From Streptomyces griseoincarnatus (GTDB lineage Bacteria; Actinomycetota; Actinomycetes; Streptomycetales; Streptomycetaceae): 64,000 bases of DNA. The position numbers were made by a program, and so were the translations under genes. Positions 51,310 through 59,197 of the stretch are shown here, one piece after another; positions within the stretch are counted from its first letter, which is position 1, and every line of letters starts with the position of its first letter. The stretch lies in contig BMTH01000010.1 of NCBI GenBank assembly GCA_014649575.1, positions 186,001 to 250,000 of the forward strand. The letters are read 5' to 3'. The notes beneath the pieces were generated by a model. It ran no database searches, was not told the origin of the DNA, and saw nothing but the letters and a program-made list of their open reading frames with translations.

Positions 51310-52077
51310 TCAGACCCAGGTGCCGCGGTCCTCCATGACCTTGCGCAGTGTGTCGATGTGATCGGTCATGATGCCATCCACTCCCAGGTCGAGGAGCCGG
51401 TGCATGCGTTGCGGTTCGTTCACGGTCCACACGTGGACCTGGAGCCCGCGCGCGTGGGCCGTCCGCACGAACCGCTCGTCGACCACGCGGACGCCCGACT
51501 GCTCCTCGGGCACCTGGGCGGCGACGGCCGACCGGCGCAGCGGGGCCGGCAGCCCCCAGGACCGCAGCCGCAGACCGAGCACGCCCCGGGTGCCGAACGA
51601 CGTGGCGAGCCGGGGCCCGGCCAGCCGCTGGGCGCGCTCCACGCGCGCCTCCGAGAACGACCCGACGCAGATCCGGTCCCAGGCGCCGGTGCGCCCGGCC
51701 AGGTCCAGCAGGGGGAGCAGCGCCGGTTCGGCCTTCACGTCCACGTTCCAGCGGACCTCGGGGAAGGCTTCCAGCAGCTCCTCGAACAGCGGGACCGGCT
51801 CCTGCCCGGCCACCCGCGCCCGCGCCACCTCCGCCCACGGCAGGTCGGCGATCCGGCCCGCTCCGTCCGTCACCCGGTCCAGGGTGGAGTCGTGGAAGGC
51901 GACGAGCCGGCCGTCGCGCGTGGCGTGGACGTCGGTCTCGATGTACCGGTAGCCCGCCTCGACGGCGCTCCGGAACTGCCGGACCGTGTTCTCGAGACCG
52001 TCCGCGGCCCCGCCCCGGTGGGCGAAGGCGAGCGGTCCGGGATGGTCGAGGTAGGGGTGGCGTATCCGAGGGGTCAC
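51310..52077 (-). CDS. Glycerophosphodiester phosphodiesterase
   Basis: 255 residues from GTG at 52077, overlapping the yczE stop (GTGA). GDPD TIM barrel: LAFAHRGGAADGLENTVRQFRSAVEAGYRYIETDVHATRDGRLVAFHDSTLDRVTDG contains the catalytic HR and ET/HD residues (HRGG, E-TD, FHD), with VRWNVDVKAEPALLPLL later. Hydrolyses glycerophosphodiesters to glycerol 3-phosphate plus alcohol. No signal peptide, so it is intracellular. Confidence 0.92.
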   Translation of the reverse strand: MTPRIRHPYLDHPGPLAFAHRGGAADGLENTVRQFRSAVEAGYRYIETDVHATRDGRLVAFHDSTLDRVTDGAGRIADLPWAEVARARVAGQEPVPLFEELLEAFPEVRWNVDVKAEPALLPLLDLAGRTGAWDRICVGSFSEARVERAQRLAGPRLATSFGTRGVLGLRLRSWGLPAPLRRSAVAAQVPEEQSGVRVVDERFVRTAHARGLQVHVWTVNEPQRMHRLLDLGVDGIMTDHIDTLRKVMEDRGTWV

Positions 52078-52739
52078 GACCGCAGTATCGCCCTCCGGGG
52101 TGTCCGCCCCGCAACGACGGTGCTGCCCTCGCCCGGTGCGGGGACGGCGAAGACGCGCAGGAACAGCTGGGCGAGCGGTCCGATGGCCACCGCGTACAGC
52201 ACGGTGCCGACGCCGACCGTGCCGCCCAGCACGAAGCCGGTGACCACCACGGTGATCTCGATGGCCGTGCGGACCAGGCGCACCGACACGCCTGTGCGCA
52301 TGTGCAGGCCCGTCATCAGGCCGTCGCGCGGGCCCGGACCGAACCGTGCCGCGATGTAGAGCCCGGTCGCCGCGCCGTTCAGCACGATCCCCGACGCCAT
52401 CAGCGCCACGCGCACGGCCATGCCGTGCGCGTCCGGCACCACGGCCAGCGTGGCGTCCATCGCCACGCCGATCACCAGCACGTTGGAGACCGTGCCGAGC
52501 CCCGGCCGCTGCCGCAGCGGTATCCACAGCAGCAGGACCAGCGCGCCCACCGCGGTCAGCACCACGCCCATGGACAGGCCGGTGCGCTCGGACAGGCCCT
52601 GGTGCAGGACGTTCCACGGCTCGAGCCCGAGCCCGGACCGGACCAGCAGCGCCGAACTCGCCCCGTACAGGGCCAGGCCCGCGTAGAGCTGGAACAGCCG
52701 CCGCTCGACATGGCGCTCGCCGTGCGCGTTTCTGGCCAA
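52074..52739 (-). CDS. YczE/YyaS-family membrane protein
   Basis: 221 residues from TTG at 52739, which has AGGGGG six bases upstream; an ATG at 52838 would run through the divergent promoter region. Five membrane segments: LFQLYAGLALYGASSALLVRSGLGLEPWNVLHQGLSERTGLSMGVVLTAVGALVLLLWIPLRQRPGLGTVSNVLVIG is the family core. YczE-like genes are widely found divergent from MocR regulators, as here, and are thought to be small-molecule transporters. ATG-free start is common in this genome. Coupled to gdpD. Confidence 0.82.
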   Translation of the reverse strand: MARNAHGERHVERRLFQLYAGLALYGASSALLVRSGLGLEPWNVLHQGLSERTGLSMGVVLTAVGALVLLLWIPLRQRPGLGTVSNVLVIGVAMDATLAVVPDAHGMAVRVALMASGIVLNGAATGLYIAARFGPGPRDGLMTGLHMRTGVSVRLVRTAIEITVVVTGFVLGGTVGVGTVLYAVAIGPLAQLFLRVFAVPAPGEGSTVVAGRTPRRAILRS

Positions 52740-52792
52740 GAGGTGCCCCCTGTGGTGGAAGTGGACCGGTGCGTGCCACCCTGGAGCCTGAA

Positions 52793-52813
52793 TGGTCATG
52801 GCATCCATGGCCA
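52793..52813. promoter_or_regulatory. Inverted repeat between yczE and mocR
   Basis: TGGTCATGG, CAT, CCATGGCCA: 9-bp arms with one mismatch in the 99-bp divergent gap. A fitting site for the MocR protein; position is the main argument. Confidence 0.5.
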
Positions 52814-52838
52814 ATCCGGGGAAGGTGGACTGAATCAT

Positions 52839-54338
52839 ATGGCGCAGTGGACTTCCGCAGTGGGTGCCGCCCAGCTGGCCCGGCTGCTCGGCTCTCAGCA
52901 GGACCGCCCGGCGGGGCCCGGCACCCGGCGCCCGCCCGCCTACCGCGCCCTCGCCGACGGCATCCGGCTGCTGGTGCTCGAGGGGCGCGTGCCGGTCGCC
53001 GCGCGGCTGCCCGCCGAGCGGGAACTCGCCCTCGCCCTGTCCGTGAGCCGCACCACCGTCGCCGCCGCCTACGAGGCGCTGCGCGGCGAAGGCTTCCTCG
53101 AGTCACGGCGCGGCGCCGGAAGCTGGACCGCCGTCCCGGCCGGGAACCCCGTCCCGGCGCGAGGCCTGGAGCCGCTGCCGCCCGAGGCGCTGGGCTCCAT
53201 GATCGACCTGGGCTGCGCCGCCCTGCCCGCCCCGGAGCCGTGGCTCACCCGCGCCGTCCAGGGCGCGCTGGAGGAACTGCCGCCGTACGCGCACACCCAC
53301 GGCGACTACCCGGCGGGGCTGCCCGCGCTGCGCGCGATGATCGCCGACCGCTACACCCGGCGGGGCATCGCCACCATGCCCGAGCAGATCATGGTCACCA
53401 CCGGTGCGATGGGCGCCATCGACGCGATCTGCCATCTCTTCGGCGGACGCGGCGAGCGCATCGCCGTCGAGTCGCCCTCGTACGCCAACATCCTCCAGCT
53501 GATGCGGGAGGCCGGCGCGCGGCTGGTCCCCGTCGCCATGGCGGAGGGCTTGACGGGATGGGACCTCGACCGCTGGCGTCAGGTGCTGCGCGAGGCCGCG
53601 CCGAGGATCGCCTACGTCGTCGCCGACTTCCACAACCCCACGGGGGCGCTCGCCGACGACGACCAGCGGCGCCGCCTCGTCGACGCGGCCCGCTCGGCGG
53701 GGACGGTGCTCGTCGCCGACGAGACGATGAGTGAGCTGTGGCTCGACGAGGACGTGGAGATGCCGCGTCCGGTATGCGCGTTCGACCCTGCCGGGTCGAC
53801 GGTGATCACGGTCGGTTCGGCGAGCAAGGCGTTCTGGGCGGGGATGCGGATCGGGTGGGTGCGGGCCGCACCGGACGTGATCCGCAGCCTGGTCGCCGCG
53901 CGGGCGTACGCCGACCTGGGGACGCCGGTGCTGGAGCAGTTGGCCGTGAACTGGCTGTTCGGCACGGGCGGCTGGGAGGAGGCGGTCGAACTGCGCCGCG
54001 TACAGGCCCGGCAGAACCGGGACGAGCTGGTGAGCGCGGTACGGCGGGAACTGCCCGGCTGGGAGTTCGAGGTGCCCCGCGGGGGCCTCACCCTCTGGGT
54101 CCGCACGGGCGGCCTGTCCGGGTCCCGGCTCGCGGAGGCGGGGGAGCGGGTGGGCGTACGCGTCCCCTCCGGACCCCGCTTCGGGGTGGACGGCGCCTTC
54201 GAGGGCTACGTCCGGCTGCCGTTCACGGTGGGAGGCGCGGTCGCTGAGGAGGCGGCGGTGCGGCTGGCGGCGGCGGCGCGGATCGTGGAAACGGGCGGGA
54301 CGACAGGCGGGGAGGCCCCGCGCACCTTCGTCGCGTAA
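52839..54338 (+). CDS. MocR-type regulator (GntR winged helix + aminotransferase fold)
   Basis: 499 residues. GntR winged helix at about 30-100 (AYRALADGIRLLVLEGRVPVAARLPAERELALALSVSRTTVAAAYEALRGEGFLESRRGAGSW), then a type I aminotransferase-like domain with IMVTTGAMGAIDAICHLFGG, VVADFHNPTGALADD and the PLP lysine at 330 in VGSASKAFWAGMRIGWVR. MocR proteins use PLP (or a PLP adduct) as effector. Divergent from a yczE-like gene, the usual arrangement, which is the likely target. A pyridoxal synthesis gene is not nearby, so it is not obviously PdxR. Confidence 0.92.
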   Translation: MAQWTSAVGAAQLARLLGSQQDRPAGPGTRRPPAYRALADGIRLLVLEGRVPVAARLPAERELALALSVSRTTVAAAYEALRGEGFLESRRGAGSWTAVPAGNPVPARGLEPLPPEALGSMIDLGCAALPAPEPWLTRAVQGALEELPPYAHTHGDYPAGLPALRAMIADRYTRRGIATMPEQIMVTTGAMGAIDAICHLFGGRGERIAVESPSYANILQLMREAGARLVPVAMAEGLTGWDLDRWRQVLREAAPRIAYVVADFHNPTGALADDDQRRRLVDAARSAGTVLVADETMSELWLDEDVEMPRPVCAFDPAGSTVITVGSASKAFWAGMRIGWVRAAPDVIRSLVAARAYADLGTPVLEQLAVNWLFGTGGWEEAVELRRVQARQNRDELVSAVRRELPGWEFEVPRGGLTLWVRTGGLSGSRLAEAGERVGVRVPSGPRFGVDGAFEGYVRLPFTVGGAVAEEAAVRLAAAARIVETGGTTGGEAPRTFVA

Positions 54339-54355
54339 GCGCGACGCCCCAGGGG

Positions 54356-54660
54356 GCGCGGGGAACTGCGCGCTCAGCCCTCGACGGGCCGCACCCGGCG
54401 TATGGCGATGCGTGGCACTCCGTGAGCCGCAGGCGGGGTGCGGATGGTGGGCAGTTTGGGCAGTCGGCGGCGGGTGAACGCCCTGAAGCGGCGCGGGGAA
54501 CTGCGCGCTCAGCCCTCGACGGGCCGCACCCGGCGTGCGGTGATGCGTGGCACTCCGTGAGCCGCAGGCGGGGCGCGGATGGTGGGAAGCTTGGGCAGTC
54601 GGCGGCGGGTGAACGCCCTGAAGCGGCGCGCTCAGCCCTCGACGGCCCGCACCGGGCGCC
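54356..54660. repeat. 135-bp tandem repeat, two full copies and one partial
   Basis: Copies at 54356-54490, 54491-54625 and 54626 to about 54660, each exactly 135 bp apart. The unit begins GCGCGGGGAACTGCGCGCTC and ends CCCTGAAGCG. Copies 1 and 2 differ by a handful of substitutions; copy 3 lacks 11 bp near its start and breaks off. The unit grows out of the dispersed GGGGCGCGGGGAACTGCGCG element, another copy of which lies at 54693-54712. The whole 392-bp gap (54339-54730) is repeat and holds no gene. Confidence 0.9.
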
Positions 54661-54730
54661 AACCCGCAGTGGGCGGCGGGTCAACGCCCACAGGGGCGCG
54701 GGGAACTGCGCGACCAGCCCGCCCCCCGCC

Positions 54731-56407
54731 TCAGGACGACGACTCCGCCACCGCCGCCCCCTCCGGAGCAGCCGGCTCCGTCACCTCCGCCTCCGTCGCC
54801 AGCGCAGCGGCCGCAGCCACCTTCTCCGTCGCCGCCTTGTCCAACCGCACAGCCTCCGGCACCGGCCCCGGCTCCTCGTCCGCCGGCGTCGTGCGGGGCG
54901 GGAGAAGGTCGAGGACCGCCTGGCGGTGCGCCTCGCTGGTCGCGTCGTCGTACGGGTCCGGCGTCGCCGGCACCTGGAGCCGGTGCACAGGCCCGGTGCC
55001 CAGCCGCGCGTACCCACGCCCGGGCGGCATCTGATCCACCGGCGTGGTGTGCGGCGGCGCGCCGAGAACAGCCTCCAACTGCTCCGCCGTGGCGGGGCCG
55101 AGAACGACACGCGCGCGCGTGTGCTGCCGCACCGGCGCACCGAGCGCGTCGAGCCCGTCGAACTGCTCCGCGACCACCACGGTCACGTTCGCTGCACGTC
55201 CGTGCCGCAAGGGGGCCGTCAGCAGTGCCTGCGGATCCGTGCCGGCGTCGTCCGCCACCGCCAGGTGGGTGAAGACGCTCGGCCGGTCGAGCAGCAGCCA
55301 CAGGGGCCGCCTGGTGTCCTCGGGCGGCGGGTCACCCGCCTGGTGCGCCTTGCTCGCCGCGGCCAGCCGCCGCTCCGTCTCGGCGGCCGCCCACTCCAGA
55401 CTGGTCACCGCCCCCGACAGCGCGCACTCGACGGCGAGCACACCGTCCCGGCCGGTGAGGCAGGCGTACTCGCCGGTGCCGCCGCCGTCGACGATCACCA
55501 CGTCGCCGTGGTGCAGCGCCTGCAGGGCGATCGACCTCAGCAGCGTCGAGGTGCCGCTTCCCGGCTGGCCGACGGCGAGCAGATGCGGCTCGGTGGAGCG
55601 CACGCCGGTGCGCCAGACGACCGGCGGGACATCGGTCCGCTCCTCGCCGTGCGCGCCGTGGGTGAGCGGCAGCGTCCGCTGCACGCGCGTGGGGTCGGTG
55701 AAGCCGAGCACCGTCTCGCCGGGGGCCGTGACGAACGGCTGGGCGGCGACGTCGGTGGGCAGCGGGGCGAGGACGCGGACGGCGAGCTGGTTGGCCTCCT
55801 CGTCCCACGAGAAGTGGTACTCCCGGCCGCGTCCGCACTTGGCGCCGAGCAGATGCTCGATCCGCGCACGGGACGCGGGCTCGGCGTCGGTGAAGTAGGC
55901 CGGGTAGGAGATCACCAGGTGCGCGAGACGGCCGTCGCCGTCGAACTCGTACTCGGAGAAGACCTTCCCCCAGTCGCCGCCGCGGGCGTACAGCGGCTCG
56001 GGGTCGTCGCTCGCCGAGAAGTACGGCACCAGGGCCTCGTACAGCGACTTCAGGCGCTGCAGCTGGCCGGGGGCGGGTCCGGCGGGGGCCGCGGGCGTGC
56101 GGTCCCGGCCGTGCCAGGCCGCCGCCGCCATCAGGGCGACGACGGCGAGCAACGGACCGTACGGCGCGAGCGCCACGGCCAGCAGCACCGACGCCACACC
56201 GAAGAGCAGCGCGCCGCGCCGGTCCTTGGGTGTGTCGACCCACCTGCGCCGTCCGGCCGAGGCCAGCCGGCGCAGCCCGCGCGTGATGGTGATCAGCGGG
56301 TGGAGGACGTCCGTGGCGCTGTCGGCCGCCGTCCTGGCCAGCTCCCGGCTCCGGGCGAGCTGGGCGCTGCCGTTGCTGAGGATGCGGGGAAGGGGACGCC
56401 GGGCCAC
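54731..56407 (-). CDS. sffA: SffA, SpoIIIE/FtsK-like sporulation protein
   Basis: 558 residues. Two membrane segments (about 66-100, ALLFGVASVLLAVALAPYGPLLAVVALMAAAAW), then a linker and an FtsK-type ATPase domain: HLLAVGQPGSGTSTLLRSIALQALHHGDVVIVDGGGTGEYACL. The Walker A reads GQPGSGTST with Thr where Lys is expected; Walker B VVIVDGG is present. The Ala/Glu-rich tail is disordered. With the small membrane gene upstream it matches smeA-sffA of S. coelicolor, where SmeA brings SffA to sporulation septa for late chromosome handling. Whether the ATPase works without the lysine is open. Confidence 0.85.
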   Translation of the reverse strand: MARRPLPRILSNGSAQLARSRELARTAADSATDVLHPLITITRGLRRLASAGRRRWVDTPKDRRGALLFGVASVLLAVALAPYGPLLAVVALMAAAAWHGRDRTPAAPAGPAPGQLQRLKSLYEALVPYFSASDDPEPLYARGGDWGKVFSEYEFDGDGRLAHLVISYPAYFTDAEPASRARIEHLLGAKCGRGREYHFSWDEEANQLAVRVLAPLPTDVAAQPFVTAPGETVLGFTDPTRVQRTLPLTHGAHGEERTDVPPVVWRTGVRSTEPHLLAVGQPGSGTSTLLRSIALQALHHGDVVIVDGGGTGEYACLTGRDGVLAVECALSGAVTSLEWAAAETERRLAAASKAHQAGDPPPEDTRRPLWLLLDRPSVFTHLAVADDAGTDPQALLTAPLRHGRAANVTVVVAEQFDGLDALGAPVRQHTRARVVLGPATAEQLEAVLGAPPHTTPVDQMPPGRGYARLGTGPVHRLQVPATPDPYDDATSEAHRQAVLDLLPPRTTPADEEPGPVPEAVRLDKAATEKVAAAAALATEAEVTEPAAPEGAAVAESSS

Positions 56408-56456
56408 TACTGTCTCCAGAGGGTGCGTACGGGCGGGCGGGGCGTGGTCGGCCGGG

Positions 56457-56651
56457 TCAGAACTTGAACCCGCCCAGGAGGCCGGCGAGGCTCTCGCCGC
56501 CCGCCTTGATGCTCGGCGCGATGGCAGTGCTGGCCAGATAGAAGCCGAACAGCATCGCCACCAGCGCGTGCGACAGCTTCAGTCCGTCCTTGCGGAAGAA
56601 GATGAAGACGACGACGCCGAGCAGCACCACGCATGAGATCGAGATGATCAT
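56457..56651 (-). CDS. smeA: SmeA, small sporulation membrane protein
   Basis: 64 residues from ATG at 56651 behind AGGAG. Two hydrophobic segments: IISISCVVLLGVVVFIFF and LSHALVAMLFGFYLASTAIA, separated by RKDGLK, with a short GGESLAGLLGGFKF tail. In S. coelicolor SmeA places SffA at sporulation septa and the operon needs the whi regulators. 49 bp upstream of sffA, same strand. The promoter area (56690-56760) is unusually AT-rich. Confidence 0.85.
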   Translation of the reverse strand: MIISISCVVLLGVVVFIFFRKDGLKLSHALVAMLFGFYLASTAIAPSIKAGGESLAGLLGGFKF

Positions 56652-56696
56652 GTGAGTTCTCCTGGTTCACGGGGACAGACACCATGAGTACTTCCC

Positions 56697-56735
56697 TGAT
56701 CACAGAATGTATCTATACGATAAAAGGTGCAACTG
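56697..56735 (-). promoter_or_regulatory. AT-rich promoter pocket upstream of smeA
   Basis: A patch rich in A and T around AGAATGTATCTATACGATAA, containing TATC-N5-GATA (56710-56722), in a genome otherwise above 70% GC. It lies about 50-80 bp upstream of the smeA start. Probably the promoter and a regulator site of this sporulation operon. Confidence 0.4.
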
Positions 56736-56909
56736 GGTGGATATCCTCCCTGAACGCCGCGCGGTGTCCGCGGTGATCATTACCTCGGCCGTGTCGGCTC
56801 ATGTGCCGCCCGAGCCAGTACCCTGGCGATTCACCCGTACGGCTGCCCCACGTGCAGACGTACGCCCTGTTCCCGATGCGTTACCCGTGCAGTGAGAGGC
56901 GGTCCGGCG

Positions 56910-57302
56910 ATGAGTGAAGCCCCCGACCCCGAGGTCGTGGAGCTCGCGACCAAGATCTTCGACCTGGCCCGGCGCGGCCGCACCGAGGAACTCGTGGCCT
57001 ACGTCGACGCGGGCGTCCCCGCCGACCTCACCAACGACCGCGGCGACTCCCTCGTGATGCTCGCCGCCTACCACGGCCACGCCGAGGCGGTGCGCGCCCT
57101 GCTCGCCCGCGGCGCCGAGGCCGACCGCGTCAACGACCGCGGTCAGACGCCACTCGCGGGAGCGGTCTTCAAGGGCGGGACCGACGTCGTCAAGGCCCTC
57201 CTCGAGGGCGGCGCCGACCCCTCCGCGGGCACCCCGTCGGCCGTCGACACGGCCAGGATGTTCGCCCGCACGGAGCTGCTCGAACTGTTCTTCAAGAGCT
57301 GA
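56910..57302 (+). CDS. Ankyrin-repeat protein
   Basis: 130 residues from ATG at 56910 (GAGAGGCGG upstream). Three ankyrin repeats: RRGRTEELVAYVDAGVPADLTNDRGDSLVMLAAYHGHAEAVRALLARGAEADRVNDRGQTPLAGAVFKGGTDVVKALLEGGADPSAGTPSAVDTARMF. A protein-binding scaffold with no catalytic part. Divergent from smeA. Partner unknown. Confidence 0.88.
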   Translation: MSEAPDPEVVELATKIFDLARRGRTEELVAYVDAGVPADLTNDRGDSLVMLAAYHGHAEAVRALLARGAEADRVNDRGQTPLAGAVFKGGTDVVKALLEGGADPSAGTPSAVDTARMFARTELLELFFKS

Positions 57303-57498
57303 GCGGACTCCGCTCCGACCAGCGACGACACGGAAAACGGGGGAGGCGGTACAAGGCCGCCGAAATACGGTCGCGGTAGATGTGACCGCCGGGTCATCAT
57401 GACGACGTGATTCACGGACGCGATGGCTGGGCAGGTGTTGCCGCACCGCGCGGGCCGTGACGCGGTCCGCATGGGCCACCGACGAGAGGCAGAGAGAG

Positions 57499-57558
57499 AT
57501 GGTCTACAACAAGCAGGAAACGGCGGGCGCCCCGACGTGTTGTCACGCGGCCAGGTAA
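57499..57558 (+). CDS. Possible 19-residue leader peptide with a Cys-Cys pair
   Basis: ATG at 57499 preceded by a purine-rich AGAGAGAG tract; product MVYNKQETAGAPTCCHAAR, then TAA. It ends 45 bp before the HEAT-repeat gene. Adjacent TGT TGT codons and the placement recall cysteine-sensing leader ORFs, but no terminator or antiterminator is evident after it. The rest of the 301-bp gap (57303-57603) shows nothing else definite. Confidence 0.3.
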   Translation: MVYNKQETAGAPTCCHAAR

Positions 57559-57603
57559 TCCACACTCCCGGTTGCGTCGACGCTTGATGTGAGGCTGTTT
57601 CCC

Positions 57604-59022
57604 ATGTTCGATCCGGTCATAGCGCCCAGCGGTACGCTGCTCGGCCTGCTCCAGCGGGGCCGCGGCGACGGCACACTGCACGCGCTCACCGCACCGCGCT
57701 CCGAGGCGCTCGCGGCGCTGAACCACTGCGTGCTGCGCGACCCGCGCCACGACTGGCAGGTGGAGAACCGCTCCCTGTACTACGCCCGCCTCCACCTCGA
57801 CCTGCACGGCGGACTCGAGGCGATCGAGGCGCACCTCTTCGACCCCGAGGACGTCCTCGACACCGACGAGTCACGCACCGGGCTCGCCCTCGCCGTCCTG
57901 GGCCACCTCGCCTCCTACGGCAGGCAGGACGCCCTGCACCTGTTGCGCAGGTACGCCGCCCAGGGCAGCAACTGGGCCTGGGCCCTCGACGAACTCGCCC
58001 TGCGCGACGACGACGCCGGCCTGCGCTCCCTCGCCGCCCCGGTGCTCGCGCGCTTCTCCACCGACGCCGAGGGCGAGGCCGAACTGGCCGCCACCGTGCG
58101 GGACGCCTTCGAGCCCCGTCCCTGGCGGCTGTGGGCCGACGATCCGCGGCCCGCCGTCGCCACGCGCGTACGTGCCGCCCAGGAGGCCGGCTCCTTCGAC
58201 CGCTGGCAGCGGCAGATGCGGCCCGCCGGACCACGCCCCGGCTGGAGCGTCCAGGCCGTCTTCGACTGGGCCCAGCAGGGCATGGACCGCGGCGCCGCCC
58301 TTCATGTGCCGGCCGCCCGCTGCCTCTCCGCCGTGGCGGGGCCCGAGGACCGCCCGGAGATCGTCCGGGCCGCCCGGGACGGCTCCGACGGAGCCCGCTG
58401 TACGGCTCTGCGCCATCTCGCCGACACCGCCGATCCCGACGCCCTCGACCTGATCGAGGCCGCCGCGACCGACGGCTCGACGGCCGTCGTGGACGCCGCC
58501 GTCGACGCCTTCGAGCGCATGCGCAGTGTGGCTGCCGTGGACCGGGCGCGGCGCTGGGCCCGGCGGCCCGACGCGCTCGGCGAGGCCGCCGCCCGTGTCC
58601 TCGCCTGCCGGGGCGGCACACGCGACCGCGACCTGGTCCTCGGGGCCCTCCGTGAGGCCGTACGGGGTGAAGGCCCCGACGCGACGACCCTGTGGACCCT
58701 CGTCGACGGCGCCGGACGCCTCGGCATCGTCTGTGCCGCACCCGTCCTGCGGCACATCTACCGCGAGACCGCCTCCTCCCACCTCCGCGGCCGCGCCGCC
58801 CGCGCCCTCGCCGCCACCGACCCGTCCTTCCCCACGGGCTTCGCCGTCGAATGTCTCTGGGACTGTGAGGAGACCACCCGCGAGATCGCGGCCCGCCACG
58901 CCGAGACGGGCGACACGCGCGTGGTGGACCGCCTCCGCCGCCTGGCCGCCGATCCGGCGGAGGAGGCGGAGGTCCAGACAGCGGTCCGCAGCAGGATCGG
59001 CCCCGAAGGCACGGCCGTATGA
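57604..59022 (+). CDS. HEAT-repeat protein
   Basis: 472 residues from ATG at 57604 (GAGG 10 nt upstream). Nearly all alpha-helical, with HEAT/PBS-type repeats in the middle and C-terminal parts: CLSAVAGPEDRPEIVRAARDGSDGARCTALRHLADTADPDALDLIEAAATDGSTAVVDAAVDAFERM, and RGRAARALAATDPSFP. The N-terminal part has conserved aromatic motifs (DWQVENRSLYYARLHLDLHGGLEAIEAHLFDPEDVLD, GSNWAWALDELAL). No enzyme signature. Probably a scaffold. Known to me only as a conserved actinobacterial protein. Confidence 0.82.
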   Translation: MFDPVIAPSGTLLGLLQRGRGDGTLHALTAPRSEALAALNHCVLRDPRHDWQVENRSLYYARLHLDLHGGLEAIEAHLFDPEDVLDTDESRTGLALAVLGHLASYGRQDALHLLRRYAAQGSNWAWALDELALRDDDAGLRSLAAPVLARFSTDAEGEAELAATVRDAFEPRPWRLWADDPRPAVATRVRAAQEAGSFDRWQRQMRPAGPRPGWSVQAVFDWAQQGMDRGAALHVPAARCLSAVAGPEDRPEIVRAARDGSDGARCTALRHLADTADPDALDLIEAAATDGSTAVVDAAVDAFERMRSVAAVDRARRWARRPDALGEAAARVLACRGGTRDRDLVLGALREAVRGEGPDATTLWTLVDGAGRLGIVCAAPVLRHIYRETASSHLRGRAARALAATDPSFPTGFAVECLWDCEETTREIAARHAETGDTRVVDRLRRLAADPAEEAEVQTAVRSRIGPEGTAV

Positions 59023-59023
59023 C

Positions 59024-59175
59024 CCGGGGCTCCGCCCCGGACCCCGCTCCTCAAGCGCCGGAAGGGCTGAATCGGCGCCTGGGAGGGCTGCGAGCAGCCC
59101 GTCCGGCGTCCGAGGACGAGGCCCGCCAGGGCCGACAGGGGGTCCGGGGCGCAGCCCCGGGAACGGGACGGGAAG
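59024..59175. repeat. Dispersed GC-rich repeat with terminal complementary ends
   Basis: Begins with CCCGGGGCTCCGCCCCGG and ends with GGGGCGCAGCCCCGGG, with CTCAAGCGCCGGAAGGGCTGA inside split by no gene. This is a familiar type of Streptomyces intergenic element placed after genes; it can fold into several hairpins and probably acts as a terminator between the HEAT gene and pxpC (convergent). Confidence 0.75.
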
Positions 59176-59197
59176 GGGCGGCGGGGGCGAGGAAACC

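Noticed and set aside
49910..52114. Extension of the UMF1 transporter to 734 residues
   Set aside because: The upstream part overlaps gdpD out of frame; GTG 51256 has a ribosome site and opens just before the conserved WYIYDWACSVYS block.
54422..56467. 681-residue plus-strand frame over the tandem repeat and sffA
   Set aside because: Antisense to sffA and translating repeat DNA; no recognisable protein features.
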